DNA of 64,000 nt from Chryseobacterium ginsenosidimutans (GCF_024807225.1 NZ_JANUCO010000001.1:1-64000); one strand, 5' to 3'; positions 9,172 to 20,393 are shown, numbered from the stretch's first letter. A program made the numbers and translations. The notes: generated by a model not told the origin, from the sequence alone.

Positions 9172-10255
9172 TCAGGATTTTAAAATCTCAAAAATAAAAG
9201 TCGTAGAAGTTTCAAATTCTCCACCTTGTGTTGCACCGACTAAAAATTTAGGCGTTTTTCCATCCTTATCCATTAAAATCATTGGGCGTTCCAGTCTTCC
9301 GAATCGGTTTAAATTTTTGGGAGGAGTCGGTTCCTGAATATAATGTTTCATTTCCAAATAAGCGATTTCCGGTTTCGTCCAGTGAAGTCCGTCTTTTGTG
9401 GTTAAATGCAAACCATATTCGTGGTTATAAAATCCCATATCGCGTGCTACCATGTGATATTTCCCGTTTTGTTTCCAGACAAAAGCATCTTCTAATTGAG
9501 CATTATTTGGTAACGATGAAAAATCAATCACCGGATTTTCAGACACTTTTTCATAAGGTCCCGTCGGAGAATCTGATTTTGCCAAGCCGTATTTTCTATT
9601 TCCTCTAATGGGTCCTTTCTGAGTTTCGTACTCATGGGTGTTCCAAGATTTATAAAACAGCCAATATTTACCGTCGTTTCCTTTTACAAAAGCGGGATTT
9701 GTAGTGCAATGGTCGTCCCAAGAAACCTTCTTTTCCGGGAAGAAGAAGAGGTTGATCAGGTCTTGTCCATTCACCATCAAGATCTTTTGAAGTCGCCAAT
9801 CCTATCCTTTTGGTATTTGTCTTTCCATTAGAATTTCCCATGAAAAATAATAAATATTGATCTCCCACTTTTTTAATCAAAGGATTGTGACAGGTTGTTG
9901 CATCCCAAAAACCTTCACCTCTCGGCGTAAGAATAACCTGTTTATGTTCAAATTTATGAAAAGGAGAATCTGCTTCTGCGCGACAAATCTCAGAACCGTT
10001 GAGCCAACCTCCCATTCCTTTTTCTTTTTTCCATCTGGAATAAAAAAGATGAACCTTTCCGTCTTCACCCCAAATCGGAGAAGTACACCAAATGAAGTAG
10101 CCTTCCAAAGAAAATTGTCGCCCGATTGGTTTTAGATTAAAATAAGGCTTTTCTTCTGAAGATAATAAACTGGTAAATGATGATCCAAAAACCACAGCCA
10201 TCATTCCTAAACCTGAAATTTTTAAAAAATCTTTGCGCGTGAACGGTTTGCTCAT
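9172..10255 (-). CDS. Five-bladed beta-propeller glycoside hydrolase-like protein (frame interrupted by +1)
   Basis: Exported glycosidase-like protein of the GH43/GH117-type propeller class. The N-terminus resembles a Tat signal, with a KPFTRKDFLKISGLGMM start. Propeller-type repeats follow: SPIWGEDGKVHLFYSRW, NPLIKKVGDQYLLFFMGNS, NPAFVKGNDGKYWLFYKSW and EDAFVWKQNGKYHMVARDMG. The frame breaks after PLLLPGKEG and resumes in the next frame at SWDDHCTTNPAF; deleting one A from the AAA at 9723-9725 (sense GGTTTC to GGTTC) joins them into 360 residues. The substrate is unknown. No polysaccharide-utilisation (SusC/D) genes are adjacent, so its role is unclear. Confidence 0.75.
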
Positions 10256-10418
10256 TTTATTTATTTGAAAGCTAATTTAGTACAAGTGTTTAAATAGAGT
10301 GTCCCGTACTTTGGGGTGATTGAATTATGATTATATTTGATTGATTAAAATAGGAAAAAAATTGTCTTCAATCCTATAATCGTAAGACTTTACATGAATA
10401 GAGAACAAATAATCTAAA

Positions 10419-11352
10419 ATGAAAAATATAAATAAATTGACTATTTTTAAAAACACTGTAATTACAAAACAATTTTACAAGAATTTTCTTCTGCTATTAT
10501 TTCTTTTTGGAACTATTACTCACGTATCGGCAATTCCGCCAAGCTTTACCACTAAGAATATAAAATTTATAAGTGAAGGAGATTCGCTTTCGGGAACAAT
10601 TTTTAAGCCTGATCATATTTCTGCGGCTGTTGTACTTATTCATGGATCGGGGCAGGAAAAAAGAATGATAGAATTTGCAACATTATTAGCCAAAAATGGT
10701 ATTGCTGTTTTTACTTATGACAAACGCGGTGTCGGAGAATCTGCCGGTCTATACGCAGGACCTGAAGTAGGAACCAATAATGTGGACGCCCAAAATCTTA
10801 ATCTTTTATCTCTGGATGCGAGTGCTGCAGTGAATGTATTATCCAAAAATCTATCAAACAATAAAACACCCATAGGATTAATGGGTGGAAGCCAAGCCGG
10901 ATGGATCATTCCGTTGGCTGCAGAGAAAAACAAGAAAGTCAAATTCATGACTATATTCAGTGGAGCATTGATAACCGTAAAAGAACAACTTAGGTTTCAG
11001 TTTTACACCAACGGAAATACAAATTTCTGGGATACCCACACAGAAGAAGACGCACGCAAACACACAATGACTGATCCCGATAAATACGAGTTCATTGACA
11101 CAGATCCACTGGAAGTTTCTTTCCAAATTATCAATTCCGGGATTTTGGATTTATGGTGGGAAAGATATTCAGGTTCCTGTGAATCTATCCATTGAACACC
11201 TCAACACATTAAAATCCAAAGGCAAACGCTATGAATATAAATTATTTCCAGCATTAGGACATAATACGGCATTCTCAAAAGATGAAGAGCCTGTGAAGGA
11301 TGCTATTGAATGGATGAAAAATGTAAAAGCATCTAAACCAAAAAAACTCTGA
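10419..11352 (+). CDS. Exported alpha/beta hydrolase (frame interrupted by +1)
   Basis: Serine hydrolase of the alpha/beta fold with an N-terminal membrane or signal segment (NFLLLLFLFGTITHVSA). The motif VVLIHGSGQEKRM is the oxyanion loop, FTYDKRGVGES follows, and GLMGGSQAGW is the nucleophile elbow with serine. The first frame ends in an alien tail after DTDPLEV; the next frame supplies LSKLSIPGFWIYGGKD, with the acid, and ALGHNTAF, with the catalytic His. Removing one T from 11116-11118 (AAGTTTC to AAGTTC) yields 310 residues with a complete Ser-Asp-His set. The substrate is unknown; relatives are esterases or peptidases. It may be the first gene of a small plus-strand unit ending at 12343. 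Confidence 0.82.
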
Positions 11353-11375
11353 CAATCAACAAAATATTACTGAAA

Positions 11376-11585
11376 TTGGAAAACGAAGATAAATTATGGG
11401 AGTTACTTGAAATGTGCTTTTATGGTCATATTGATCAAGTGAAACTATTATTGGAAGAAGGTGTTGACATCAACGGAATTGGTTATAATGGAATGTCTCC
11501 ATTAGATGCTGCTAAATATGGAGAAAATGACGATATCGTTGAATATCTTTTAAGTATCGGAGCAAAAGAAAAACAACCTAAATGA
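11376..11585 (+). CDS. Small ankyrin-repeat protein
   Basis: 69 residues with about one and a half ankyrin repeats: LLEMCFYGHIDQVKLLLEEGVDINGIGYNG, then MSPLDAAKYGENDDIVEYLLSIGAKEK. The start is a TTG at 11376-11378; there is no ATG until 11412, which would cut into the first repeat. Its stop overlaps the ATG of the next gene (ATGA), suggesting translational coupling. Such short ankyrin proteins usually bind a partner protein, possibly the adjacent lipoprotein, but nothing in the sequence proves it. Confidence 0.7.
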   Translation: MENEDKLWELLEMCFYGHIDQVKLLLEEGVDINGIGYNGMSPLDAAKYGENDDIVEYLLSIGAKEKQPK

Positions 11586-12343
11586 GAAACCGCATTTTTT
11601 TAATTGCATTCTTTTGCATGTTGGCTTGTAAAAAAGAAGTAATTTCCAAACCGACATCTCATAACGAGTCTCCCAATAAACAGCAAATCGACACGCTAAA
11701 AATTACAAAATCTAAAAAATCAATACTTTCTAATGACATTCAATTCATAAACGATTCTATTCTTGAGGGAAAATTTAAATTAGACATTTCAAAATACGAG
11801 TTAGAGAATTCAAAGAAAGGATGCTCTCCCAACTTACTCGAAAAAGAAGATTTTTTTGAATATTCGCTTGATGCGGGTAGAACACCTACTAAAGAGTTCA
11901 AAAATTTGGAAGACTTGAATGGCGACGGAAAAAAAGATTACGTTTTCATTTTACCAGCTTTAGGATGGTGTGAAGAGGGACAGTCTTATTATCTTACCGA
12001 TAACAAAATTCCAAGAATACAAACAGAATCAAATTGCTGTCATATTGAAAGTGTATTTAGCATTGGTGATATCGATGAAGATGGAGGAAATGAAATTGCA
12101 GAATATAATTCATCGTGTGCAAGTAATTTTAAAACTATTAATATTTGGACTTTAAAAGAAAACAAATGGAAACTGGTTGATAGGTTTGAATTTTATTATA
12201 GTAATGGCAAATATCAGGCATTTAAAGATTTTCACAAAATGCACAAGAAAATTGCAAAAAACAAGTTTAAGTTCTTAGAAATATCAGACATGTTAGGAGA
12301 TGGAGAATTGGTAATGGAATGGAAAACAGTAACAATGAAATAA
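11582..12343 (+). CDS. Hypothetical lipoprotein with FG-GAP-like Asp-rich loops
   Basis: A 253-residue protein with a lipoprotein signal (MRNRIFLIAFFCMLACKKE; C16). Two Asp-rich loops, DLNGDGKKDYVF and GDIDEDGGNEIAEY, resemble the calcium-binding loops of FG-GAP/VCBS repeats, and Cys pairs (EGCSPN, SNCCHIE) may form disulfides. I do not recognise a family. The start overlaps the stop of the ankyrin gene by four bases, and the convergent topA gene follows a shared terminator. Probably a periplasmic or surface protein of unknown function. Confidence 0.7.
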   Translation: MRNRIFLIAFFCMLACKKEVISKPTSHNESPNKQQIDTLKITKSKKSILSNDIQFINDSILEGKFKLDISKYELENSKKGCSPNLLEKEDFFEYSLDAGRTPTKEFKNLEDLNGDGKKDYVFILPALGWCEEGQSYYLTDNKIPRIQTESNCCHIESVFSIGDIDEDGGNEIAEYNSSCASNFKTINIWTLKENKWKLVDRFEFYYSNGKYQAFKDFHKMHKKIAKNKFKFLEISDMLGDGELVMEWKTVTMK

Positions 12344-12380
12344 TTATCGGATTCTAAATTTCAAACTTATAATTAAAACA

Positions 12381-12411
12381 AAACCCCTTTTGAAATCATC
12401 AAAAGGGGTTT
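12381..12411. terminator. Bidirectional terminator between the lipoprotein gene and topA
   Basis: A perfect 13-bp stem (AAACCCCTTTTGA at 12381-12393, complement at 12399-12411) with a 5-base loop lies between two convergent genes. A-rich sequence precedes it and T-rich sequence follows, so it can terminate both strands. Confidence 0.85.
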
Positions 12412-12430
12412 ATATTTAAGTCTAAAACTA

Positions 12431-15004
12431 TTATTTCTTAGCAGCCGGTTTTTTAACAGCCGGTTTCTTAGCAGTCGTAGTTGCCTTTTTTGCGGCAGGT
12501 TTCTTAGCTGCAGGTTTTTTCTTTTCAGCAAATGCTTTCGGATCTTGATCGGTGATCCATTTTTTAACCTCATCAAAAGAAATATCTTTCAATTCTTCTC
12601 CGTCATATTTGGTATCATCTGCTTTTTTCGGAATCTTGAACATTGTTTTTCCGAATTTAATGAATGGTCCCCATCTTCCGTTTTCAATGGAGATTTTTTC
12701 TTTTTCCCATTGTTGAATGTATCGGTTGGCTTCTTTTTCAAGCTTAGCATCAATCAATTCATTAATATCACTTTGAGAAAGATTGTCGAAGTCATATTTC
12801 TTAGGAACATTCACGAAAATACTTTTGTATTTGATGAAAGGTCCGAATCTTCCTGTTCCTTTTGTTACGCCTTCTCCTTTATAAGTGGCAATCGGCGCGT
12901 CTGCGATTTTCTTTTCACTAATGATTTCCTCCGCACGTTTTTGATCTACAGAAAGCGGATCTTCCCCTTTTGGAATGCTAATATACGTTTCGCCCCACTT
13001 CACATAAGGTCCGAATCTTCCGACCCCTACAGAAACCGGCTGTTCATCAACTTCACCAAGATCGAAAGGAAGTCTGAACAATTCCAGCGCTTCTTCATAA
13101 GTGATGGTTGCGATATTTTGACCTGTCATTAACGAAGCGAAGATTGGTTTTTCTTCATCCTCCGTTTCGCCAATCTGAATCATTGCACCGAATCTTCCGA
13201 TTCTTGCATGAACATTTTTACCGGTTTTAGGATCAACTCCCAGAAGTCTGTCTCCCGTTGCTCTTTCTGCATTTTCTTCTACATCTTCAATTCTCGGATG
13301 GAATTTTGAGTAGAAATCCGTCATCATTTCTTTCCATTTTTGTCCACCGTTTGCGATTTCGTCAAAACTTTGTTCTACTCTTGCCGTGAAACCGTAATCT
13401 AAGATTTCCGTAAAATTATTCGTAAGAAAATCACTTACCACTTCACCCGTGTCTGTTGGAAGGAATTTATTTTTATCCCCTCCGAATTTCTCATCAAGGA
13501 CTTCTTTTTTAATTGTATTTTTCACTAAAGACATCTTCACCACTTCTCTCGTCTGTGGATCGATTTCTCTTTTGTCAACATATTCACGATTTTGAATCGT
13601 CTGAATTGTCGGTGCATAAGTCGATGGACGACCGATTCCCAATTCCTCCAGTTTTCTAACCAACCCAGCCTCCGTATATCTTGCGCTTGGTCTTGTGAAT
13701 TTTTCTGTTGCCGTGATTCTTTTATAGCCTAAAACTTCTCCAACGCTTACTTTCGGAAGTAATTTTTCGTTGTTTTCTTCATCTTCTTCCTCGGTTTTAA
13801 CGATTCCGTAAGCTTTTAAGAAACCATCAAAAATGATAACTTCTCCTTGTGCTTCAAAGTTTTGAGGCAATTTTGCATTTCCTATTTCGATTACCGTTTT
13901 CTCAATTTTAGCATTTGCCATCTGAGAAGCCAGCGTTCTTCTGTAAATTAATTGATATAATCTGTTCAATTGAGCATCACCGATACTTTTCACCGCAAAA
14001 TCTGTCGGACGGATCGCCTCGTGAGCTTCCTGTGCAGATGCCGATTTTGTGGTGTAATTTCTTGGTGAAGAATATTCTGACCCGTATTCTGAAGTGATCT
14101 GTTTTTTTGCCCCTTCAATGGCTTCCTGAGAAAGGTTTACGGAGTCTGTTCTCATATACGTAATGTATCCTTCTTCGTACAGCCTTTGTGCAAGACGCAT
14201 CGTGTTGGTCACATTATATCCTAATCTTGATGAAGCTTCCTGCTGCAGCGTAGAAGTTGTAAAAGGTGCAGATGCAGAACGTGTTCCCGGTCTTGTTTCA
14301 ACATTTAGAACTTTAAACTCGGTCGTTTTTGCTAATTCTAAGAATTTCTCTGCGTCTTCTTCTTTTTCGAAATCTTTTTTAAGCTTTGCAGCAATGTCCT
14401 GCTCGGTTTTATTTAAGAAAATTCCGTCTAATTTGAAACTCGCTTTCGGTTTAAAATCACGGATTTCTTTTTCTCTTTCAACAATTAATCTTACCGCAAC
14501 CGATTGTACTCTTCCTGCAGACAATCCCGGTTTTACTTTTTTCCAAAGAACAGGAGACATTTCAAAACCTACAATTCTGTCTAGCAATCTTCTTGCCTGT
14601 TGAGCATTTACCAGATTTTGGTCTATATCTCTTGGGTTTTCAATTGCTTTTAAAATAGCATTTTTAGTTATCTCATGGAAAACAATTCTTTTTCTGTTTT
14701 CGGGTTTTAATTTCAACTCGTCCGCCAAGTGCCATGCAATAGCTTCTCCCTCGCGGTCTTCATCGGAAGCCAGCCAAACCATTTCGGCTTTCTTTACTGC
14801 GGCTTTCAATTCTGTTACTAATTTCTTCTTGTCGGCAGAAACTTCGTAATCCGGACTGAAGGTAGCAAGATCAATTCCCATTCCCTTTTTAGGCAAATCA
14901 CGGATGTGTCCGAAGCTGGATTTCACATCGAAATCCTTACCTAAATACTTCTGAATAGTTTTTGCTTTTGCCGGTGACTCGACGATTACTAAATTTTTCG
15001 ACAT
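12431..15004 (-). CDS. topA: DNA topoisomerase I (type IA)
   Basis: Relaxes negative supercoils through a transient 5' phosphotyrosine. The 857 residues start with the Toprim motif KNLVIVESPAKAKTIQKYLG, and the DxD acidic residues are at LASDEDREGEAIAWHL. The active-site tyrosine is in EGYITYMRTDSVNLS. Instead of classical zinc fingers the C-terminal part has four glycine-rich repeats, seen as GRFGAMIQIG, GVGRFGPYVKWG, GTGRFGPFIKYK and NGRWGPFIKFG. The tail is a Lys/Ala/Pro-rich histone-H1-like stretch of about 30 residues that probably adds nonspecific DNA binding. It is a single-gene unit with its own promoter. Confidence 0.97.
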   Translation of the reverse strand: MSKNLVIVESPAKAKTIQKYLGKDFDVKSSFGHIRDLPKKGMGIDLATFSPDYEVSADKKKLVTELKAAVKKAEMVWLASDEDREGEAIAWHLADELKLKPENRKRIVFHEITKNAILKAIENPRDIDQNLVNAQQARRLLDRIVGFEMSPVLWKKVKPGLSAGRVQSVAVRLIVEREKEIRDFKPKASFKLDGIFLNKTEQDIAAKLKKDFEKEEDAEKFLELAKTTEFKVLNVETRPGTRSASAPFTTSTLQQEASSRLGYNVTNTMRLAQRLYEEGYITYMRTDSVNLSQEAIEGAKKQITSEYGSEYSSPRNYTTKSASAQEAHEAIRPTDFAVKSIGDAQLNRLYQLIYRRTLASQMANAKIEKTVIEIGNAKLPQNFEAQGEVIIFDGFLKAYGIVKTEEEDEENNEKLLPKVSVGEVLGYKRITATEKFTRPSARYTEAGLVRKLEELGIGRPSTYAPTIQTIQNREYVDKREIDPQTREVVKMSLVKNTIKKEVLDEKFGGDKNKFLPTDTGEVVSDFLTNNFTEILDYGFTARVEQSFDEIANGGQKWKEMMTDFYSKFHPRIEDVEENAERATGDRLLGVDPKTGKNVHARIGRFGAMIQIGETEDEEKPIFASLMTGQNIATITYEEALELFRLPFDLGEVDEQPVSVGVGRFGPYVKWGETYISIPKGEDPLSVDQKRAEEIISEKKIADAPIATYKGEGVTKGTGRFGPFIKYKSIFVNVPKKYDFDNLSQSDINELIDAKLEKEANRYIQQWEKEKISIENGRWGPFIKFGKTMFKIPKKADDTKYDGEELKDISFDEVKKWITDQDPKAFAEKKKPAAKKPAAKKATTTAKKPAVKKPAAKK

Positions 15005-15017
15005 TCTAAAATTTTTG

Positions 15018-15025
15018 CAAAAGTA
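15018..15025 (-). promoter_or_regulatory. -7 box for topA
   Basis: On the minus strand TACTTTTGC matches the Bacteroidota TAnnTTTG box, 14-20 bases upstream of the topA ATG, which would give a very short leader. No clear -33 TTG is visible. Confidence 0.4.
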
Positions 15026-15053
15026 AAGTTTTTTTATTAGATAGGTTTTGGAA

Positions 15054-16202
15054 TTACATTTTATTTAATAATTCGAGGGGTGCAATGAAGACTCTGTACA
15101 GAATTCCTTCGAAGGTAAAGCCCTTTCCGGACATCTCGACGCGATAAATTAATGAGAAAATAATAATGAATAATATAATGTAGAATTTTCTGTTGACAAC
15201 AATTGGCTCAAATACGTATGCAGACTTGTCTTTCTTCAATAATAAAGCAAAAAGCACGATGATGAGCATCATATGAATATACATCCATCTTCCCCAATCG
15301 ATTGCCAGATAAAACAGTGGAAAAGTGAACAAAAATGCACCCATTAATAAAATAGATAACACCTTTCTGTTGTTTAGATATTTTAAATAATATCCTACAT
15401 GAAAAACACTGATAACAAGACTTATAAAATACAGAAGATATTCATTGATGTGTTGTTTGATATAATCTCTCTCATTAATATTCCAATAGAAAATTCCGTA
15501 GGTTGGATGAACTCCCCTTTCGGCAAGAATTTGTAACGACATTCCTTCGTTGACGTTTTTCCCGAATTTTAAAATCAAAAGTGTGGGAATCCCGACTGAC
15601 AGGAAATATTTAATATATCTTTTAAACTCAAATTTTTCTGTTTTTACATATAATGCGATGGCAAAATAAGGAACGTAAAATAAAACCACTTCATGCAAAA
15701 AAGTCGTCACACAAAGTGCAATACAGAAAATATATTCTTTGTTTTTTGAAAGCTTATCATTATCCAAAAGATAAACAAACCAAGTGAATAAAAGAAAAAC
15801 AAGAAATTCTTTTTTCCCCACATAAGTCACTGTATTTAAAAGCCCTACAAAACCAATGGAAGACAACAAAAGTGATAAATACAATAAATCTGTGACTTTA
15901 TAACGAATCAGTTTCGTATACAACCAAAAGAATCCTGAAATAATTAAAAACTGAAAAAAATACACGAGATAATTCAGCCGGATATCCGTAATATCCTGCA
16001 ACAGAAAAAAGAAACTTCCCGACAACCCTCTTCTTTTGAAACCACCATCCTGATAATTAATAAGCCAGTCGGCAAGAATATATCCGTCGTCCTTCAGATT
16101 GTAATAATAAGTAAAAACGAGTGTGTAAACAGCCGTAACTGCAATAAGAAAATAAATAAAAACCTTAATATTAAAATATGGTACAATCTTGTTTAGCTTC
16201 AT
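15054..16202 (-). CDS. Polytopic membrane protein, EpsG/mannosyltransferase-like
   Basis: About 382 residues with ten or so hydrophobic segments, starting NIKVFIYFLIAVTAVYTLVF. A polar motif in the first periplasmic loop, DWLINYQDGGFKRRGLSGS, recurs in uncharacterised Bacteroidota membrane proteins near polysaccharide genes. I chose the ATG at 16200-16202 (MKLNKIVPY); an upstream in-frame ATG at 16271 would add 23 residues of poor quality. The architecture resembles C-type glycosyltransferases or polysaccharide polymerases, but no catalytic residue is certain. It could add sugars or polymerise repeat units. Confidence 0.55.
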   Translation of the reverse strand: MKLNKIVPYFNIKVFIYFLIAVTAVYTLVFTYYYNLKDDGYILADWLINYQDGGFKRRGLSGSFFFLLQDITDIRLNYLVYFFQFLIISGFFWLYTKLIRYKVTDLLYLSLLLSSIGFVGLLNTVTYVGKKEFLVFLLFTWFVYLLDNDKLSKNKEYIFCIALCVTTFLHEVVLFYVPYFAIALYVKTEKFEFKRYIKYFLSVGIPTLLILKFGKNVNEGMSLQILAERGVHPTYGIFYWNINERDYIKQHINEYLLYFISLVISVFHVGYYLKYLNNRKVLSILLMGAFLFTFPLFYLAIDWGRWMYIHMMLIIVLFALLLKKDKSAYVFEPIVVNRKFYIILFIIIFSLIYRVEMSGKGFTFEGILYRVFIAPLELLNKM

Positions 16203-16412
16203 AATGTGTTTTAAAAAAAATTGGGAACAAAAAAAAGAGAAATAAAACAGTTTTCGGTTTATATTCACCATTTTCAGACTTCAAAAATAATGATTTTAAC
16301 TTAATGGGCGTTTTATTTCTCTTTAGCGATGTATTAAATCTCTTAGAGCTTTTTTAATTTTTTTAATCTAAATTTTCTTAATCTAAGGACTTGTTTGAAT
16401 TTTACATCCCGT

Positions 16413-16546
16413 ATTATTTTAGAAAGCAAAGGCAAATAAAATTTGCTTCGCAAAGCGTGAAAATAGCGCTTCATCAAATCAACTTGTTGATTCATCTTTG
16501 CTTACTTAATTAAATTACTATTGAATTAAAACTTTGCGTTAAAAAA
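16413..16546 (+). repeat. Dispersed structured repeat, copy A
   Basis: This stretch fills most of the 330-base gap between two minus-strand genes. It is clearly homologous to the second half of the tandem units at 61.1-61.5 kb (shared core GCAAAGGCAAATAA, then CATCAAATCAACTTGTTGAT, then AAAACTTTGCGTTAAAA). It contains two hairpins: AATCAA-CTTG-TTGATT, and AAGCG...CGCTT around TGAAAATA. The rest of the gap (16272-16412, 16547-16597) is AT-rich with nothing recognisable. Confidence 0.75.
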
Positions 16547-16597
16547 TCAGCATTACTTTTTAAAATGTTTGAATAAAATTTAAACAAGCTCTTTTAC

Positions 16598-19500
16598 TTA
16601 TTCTTTTATAATTTTCACCATTTCTTCAGAATCATTAATTCTTAACAAATAAGCTCCCGAAATCAAAGAAGAAAGGTCGGTTTTCCCGTTTTCAAACTTA
16701 CCGGATTTCACAAGCTGACCCAACATATTGTAAACCTGATAATAATACCCGTCTTTATTATCTCGCGCCTGAATATGCAATTCATCTTTCACAGGATTCG
16801 GGAAAAATGAAACTTCATCTTCTTTCACAACATCCTGAACCTCTTTTGCTGCCAAAATTGCTGCAGGTTTTGCGATCGGCAAAGAAGTAACCGGAAGTCT
16901 AGGAATGACGCCTTCTTCATTTCCATTAGCATCATATTTTATTCTTGCACAACGACAGCTCATCCCGAAATAAGGATCATTATTATCCTGAAAAGCAATC
17001 ATTCGGTTGGCTGTAGAAGCGGCATCAAATAAGATATTGATGGGTCTTCCGATATAATTGGTATTCAATGCGGCTGTCCAGACTCCGGGATATTGATAAT
17101 TAATAGTGTTAAAAGTTCCCGTTGCCGTTTGATTTCCCGTAACACTTCGGAAACCTCTCGACCCCGAATTGGGATAGTTTCCGACTCTGTAAGAAGAATC
17201 ATTGTAAATATATCCGATGGTATAACTCGCAGAAGCGCTTCGTCGCACTCTTTGTCCTAAATAATCATTAATAACACTGTAAGAAGTTGCTGCATTTTTA
17301 TCTTTTTTATACCAAGGCGTCAAACCAAAATCTTGTCCGGAAGCAATTGCGACACCTGTAAGATCCGGAATTCTCCAACCTTCAGGACACGGATCAAAAG
17401 GAGATTTTTTTCCACCTCTTCCCCATCTGTCGGGCGCTAAATTCGGTTCGTTTGCCAACCAGTCTGTTCCGTTGGTATAAGCCGGAGTTACCGTATTGTA
17501 TGTTGCAAAAGTACTCGGAATCATATATACCAAAGGGTTTTTCACGGAGTACGACAATACTTTCGCAATTTTATCAGCAACCTTATCCGTCGTTGCAAAA
17601 TTAGCGTTTGCCGCATTTGTATACGTGTTGTAAGGCACAATATAATTTCCTGCCAAATCATTATAAGCAGCAGCATTAAGCGTGGTATAAACTGTTGTTC
17701 CGCTCGCTGTAACACTGACTAAATAAATAGAATACGAAGCTCTGTCATCCGCAAATTGGAAAACAGGAATCGGATCTTTTCTTCCCCATTGATAATGCAT
17801 ACCAGTGGAAGCTTTAATTTTCGCTAATTCCGCGGAAGTTGGTGTAAGCGGATTCGCAACAACCGGAAACGCATCTGTTGCTCCTAAGTTTCTGTCCATA
17901 AATTCTGTCTGGAAAACATTATCTGCTTTTGGAACATAATTTACATAATTCGTAGCCGAAGTTACGGGCAATTCTGTGGTATAACTGTAAGAAACCGACC
18001 GCAGTATCTGTCACCCAAATATGCCACGACCAGTAAACAGGATTTGAGACACTTCCGTTATGTAAAGTGACTACGGCATTTCCGCTTTGATTCGGATTGA
18101 TTCTTACCGAAATTTTTGAAGATGAAATCGCTCCCAAAGAACTTGGTGATGGATTAATAACCGTTGCGCTACTTATTAAACTTGTATTTGTTGTCCAGAG
18201 AATATTAGCTTTAAGATTATTAAAATTAGCTGTATTTAAAATTTCTTTGTTATTTAAAAGCTGACTTTGCACAGAAAATGCCTTACTCACCGGAATATCA
18301 ATTGTAAAAGCAGAAGCATTTTTTACAACCTGATACGTATTTGGATTATTAAGACCTTCGCGATATTCTGTTTCCGGGGCTAAATATTCCGTCGGGAAAT
18401 CATAATCATTCACCACATACAAAGGATCTTTTATGCATCTGCAACCTGCCGCATCTGTCGTAGAATTACTTCCCAAAGGAAAATACCAGTATCTTCCCTG
18501 AACAGTTGGAAAATTAGAATCAGGAATATCTGTCTGCATTTTATCGGGAATCATAAACAAAGTTCTTGCTCCCACTGCAGGCGTTGCATCAAAATGTCTC
18601 GCCATTGTCGCCGTCCATAAAGTTGTCTGATGCTGATCTGTATACTGACCTTGATGCGCATTGAAAACCACCGCTCCTGTTCCGGGGAAAACACCCATAT
18701 TAAAACCTCCTGCATTGGATAAATCAAATCCTAGATTTGGATAAAGCTTAAAATTGGTCATAAAACCCGGAACTCCAGAATCTGTAGGCTTTATTTTGTG
18801 ATAATTATTAGCTTCAAAAACATTTTTAGCCATATTGGTTCTCACTCCGAAAGGCGAATAATCGACTCTGATATCATCCACATACGTCGACGAAGCCAAA
18901 TTTGCAACCAACACCGAAGGAATTCTCCAACCGTTCGGACAAGGGTCATAAGGAGATTTGTTTTTATATGGCTGAGCTGAAGCATTATCATTGTAATTTG
19001 CATTAAGTCTTCCCTGAGAATTATCCGACCAAAGATTAAGCTCCGGCAATTGGTTATCATTCAGTCCAGACATTTTACCAAACCAATTCACCATAAGATT
19101 CGCATTATTATTGTAATAAGCAATTCCTGAATTGTCATCTTTGTTGACATACATCAGACTCATCGGGTTTTTCACCGAAAGTCTTATATTGTTGGTAACC
19201 GTCGCGTTAGAAAGCAGAACAAATTTTCTTAAGTTATCAAAATTCGTTGCGCCGGTGAAGTTTTTTGCTCCGCGATGTCTTATTCTTCCGATCGATCCGG
19301 AAACTTCATAGAAGTCATTTCCTTTGTAAACCAATGGCGGAATGGGATCTTTTCTTCCCCATTGATAAAGAAGTCCTCCGTTTTTAATCCACTCGTTTGC
19401 TGTAAGAGAACTGCTTACTGCTCCAAGATTTCTATCCATCCAACCCCAGTCTGTGTCGGGAATTACCTCAACGGTGCCGTCTGTTCTTTGTCTTTTTACG

Positions 19501-20129
19501 TTCGGATAACTTTTATATTTCGATCCGTTGGAAGGATCATCGGTTACCCAAACATGCCACGACCAAAAAATTTCTCCATCTACCCTGAAAGCAATGACTG
19601 CATTTCCTTTTTTTGCTTTATTGATAGGAACTTTGATCTTTGCATTCTGTCCGGAATCCAAAATTTCCAAAGCATAACCTGTTCCGGATTTTATTAAACC
19701 GGGAATATCTTCCCATAAAACATCGGCGGTAACTTTTCCGTTGGGAATGGCAGATCCTCCGATATATTTGTCTGAACTCCACATGTAATAAGCTTTTTTT
19801 ACAGGAATATAGATACCGTCATTGCTTTGGTTTGGATCGAATATATAACTGTTGGGAGCTTTTGACCAATCCGGGAGAGAAGCTTCCGATAAGCTATTTA
19901 AGGTATTCGTTTTTGTAAAGACAGATTTTGTAGTATTTCCATCATTATTATTGTGTTTTTTATCTAAACTTCCAGAAGATTTAATTAAAGAATCCGAGCC
20001 TTTAAAATATATTTTTCTTGATATTTCAAAACGATCAAATTTCTTGATTTCCAACCCTTCTTTAGCATAGATTCCATGCGAGACTAGGCAATACAATATT
20101 GCCGCTAAATTTTTAATTGACTTTTTCAT
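16598..20129 (-). CDS. Large secreted T9SS protein with FISUMP-like modules (frame interrupted by +1)
   Basis: A 1,176-residue surface or secreted protein. It has a signal peptide (MKKSIKNLAAILYCLVSHGIYA) and a type IX secretion C-terminal domain (SFFPNPVKDELHIQ .. GAYLLRINDSEEMVKIIKE). In between are repeated modules with the pattern WGWMDRNLGAVSSS, LLYQWGRKDPIPP, SVKNPM and YDPCPNGWRIPS, which recur as FMDRNLGATDAF, YQWGRKDPIPVF and FDPCPEGWRIPD. This resembles the Fibrobacter-type paralogous domain. WSWHVWVTD/WSWHIWVTD segments precede each module. The frame breaks after DTAVG and resumes at SYSYTTELPVTS; removing one A of 17992-17994 (sense GGTTTC to GGTTC) repairs it. The cargo function is unknown. 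Confidence 0.8.
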
Positions 20130-20393
20130 ATCCTTGACTTTGTGCTGTTATATCAGAAATACAACATTTAAACCCTTGTTAAAAAAAATCAATTTATTTT
20201 ATAAATAATCAAACAATAACAATACTAATCTGTAAAAACAGTAATATTATTAAATTATATATGCATAATTTTCATTTCAAACTTAGGAATTGCGAAAATA
20301 CAGCATTTTCTAAGGAAATTTTTATGAGTATACTCAGTTTGAATTAATTTTAATAATAGAAAATTATATAGATGATGTAAATAATGCAACAAC
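20130..20393. other. AT-rich gap upstream of the T9SS gene, no gene seen
   Basis: About 260 bases without a credible reading frame. They must hold the promoter and leader of the T9SS gene starting at 20129, but I could not find a convincing -33/-7 pair. No repeat shared with the rest of the window was noticed. Confidence 0.5.

Noticed and set aside
12373..12576. Arg/Lys-rich minus-strand reading frame
   Set aside because: It is an out-of-frame shadow of the Lys/Ala-rich tail of topA.
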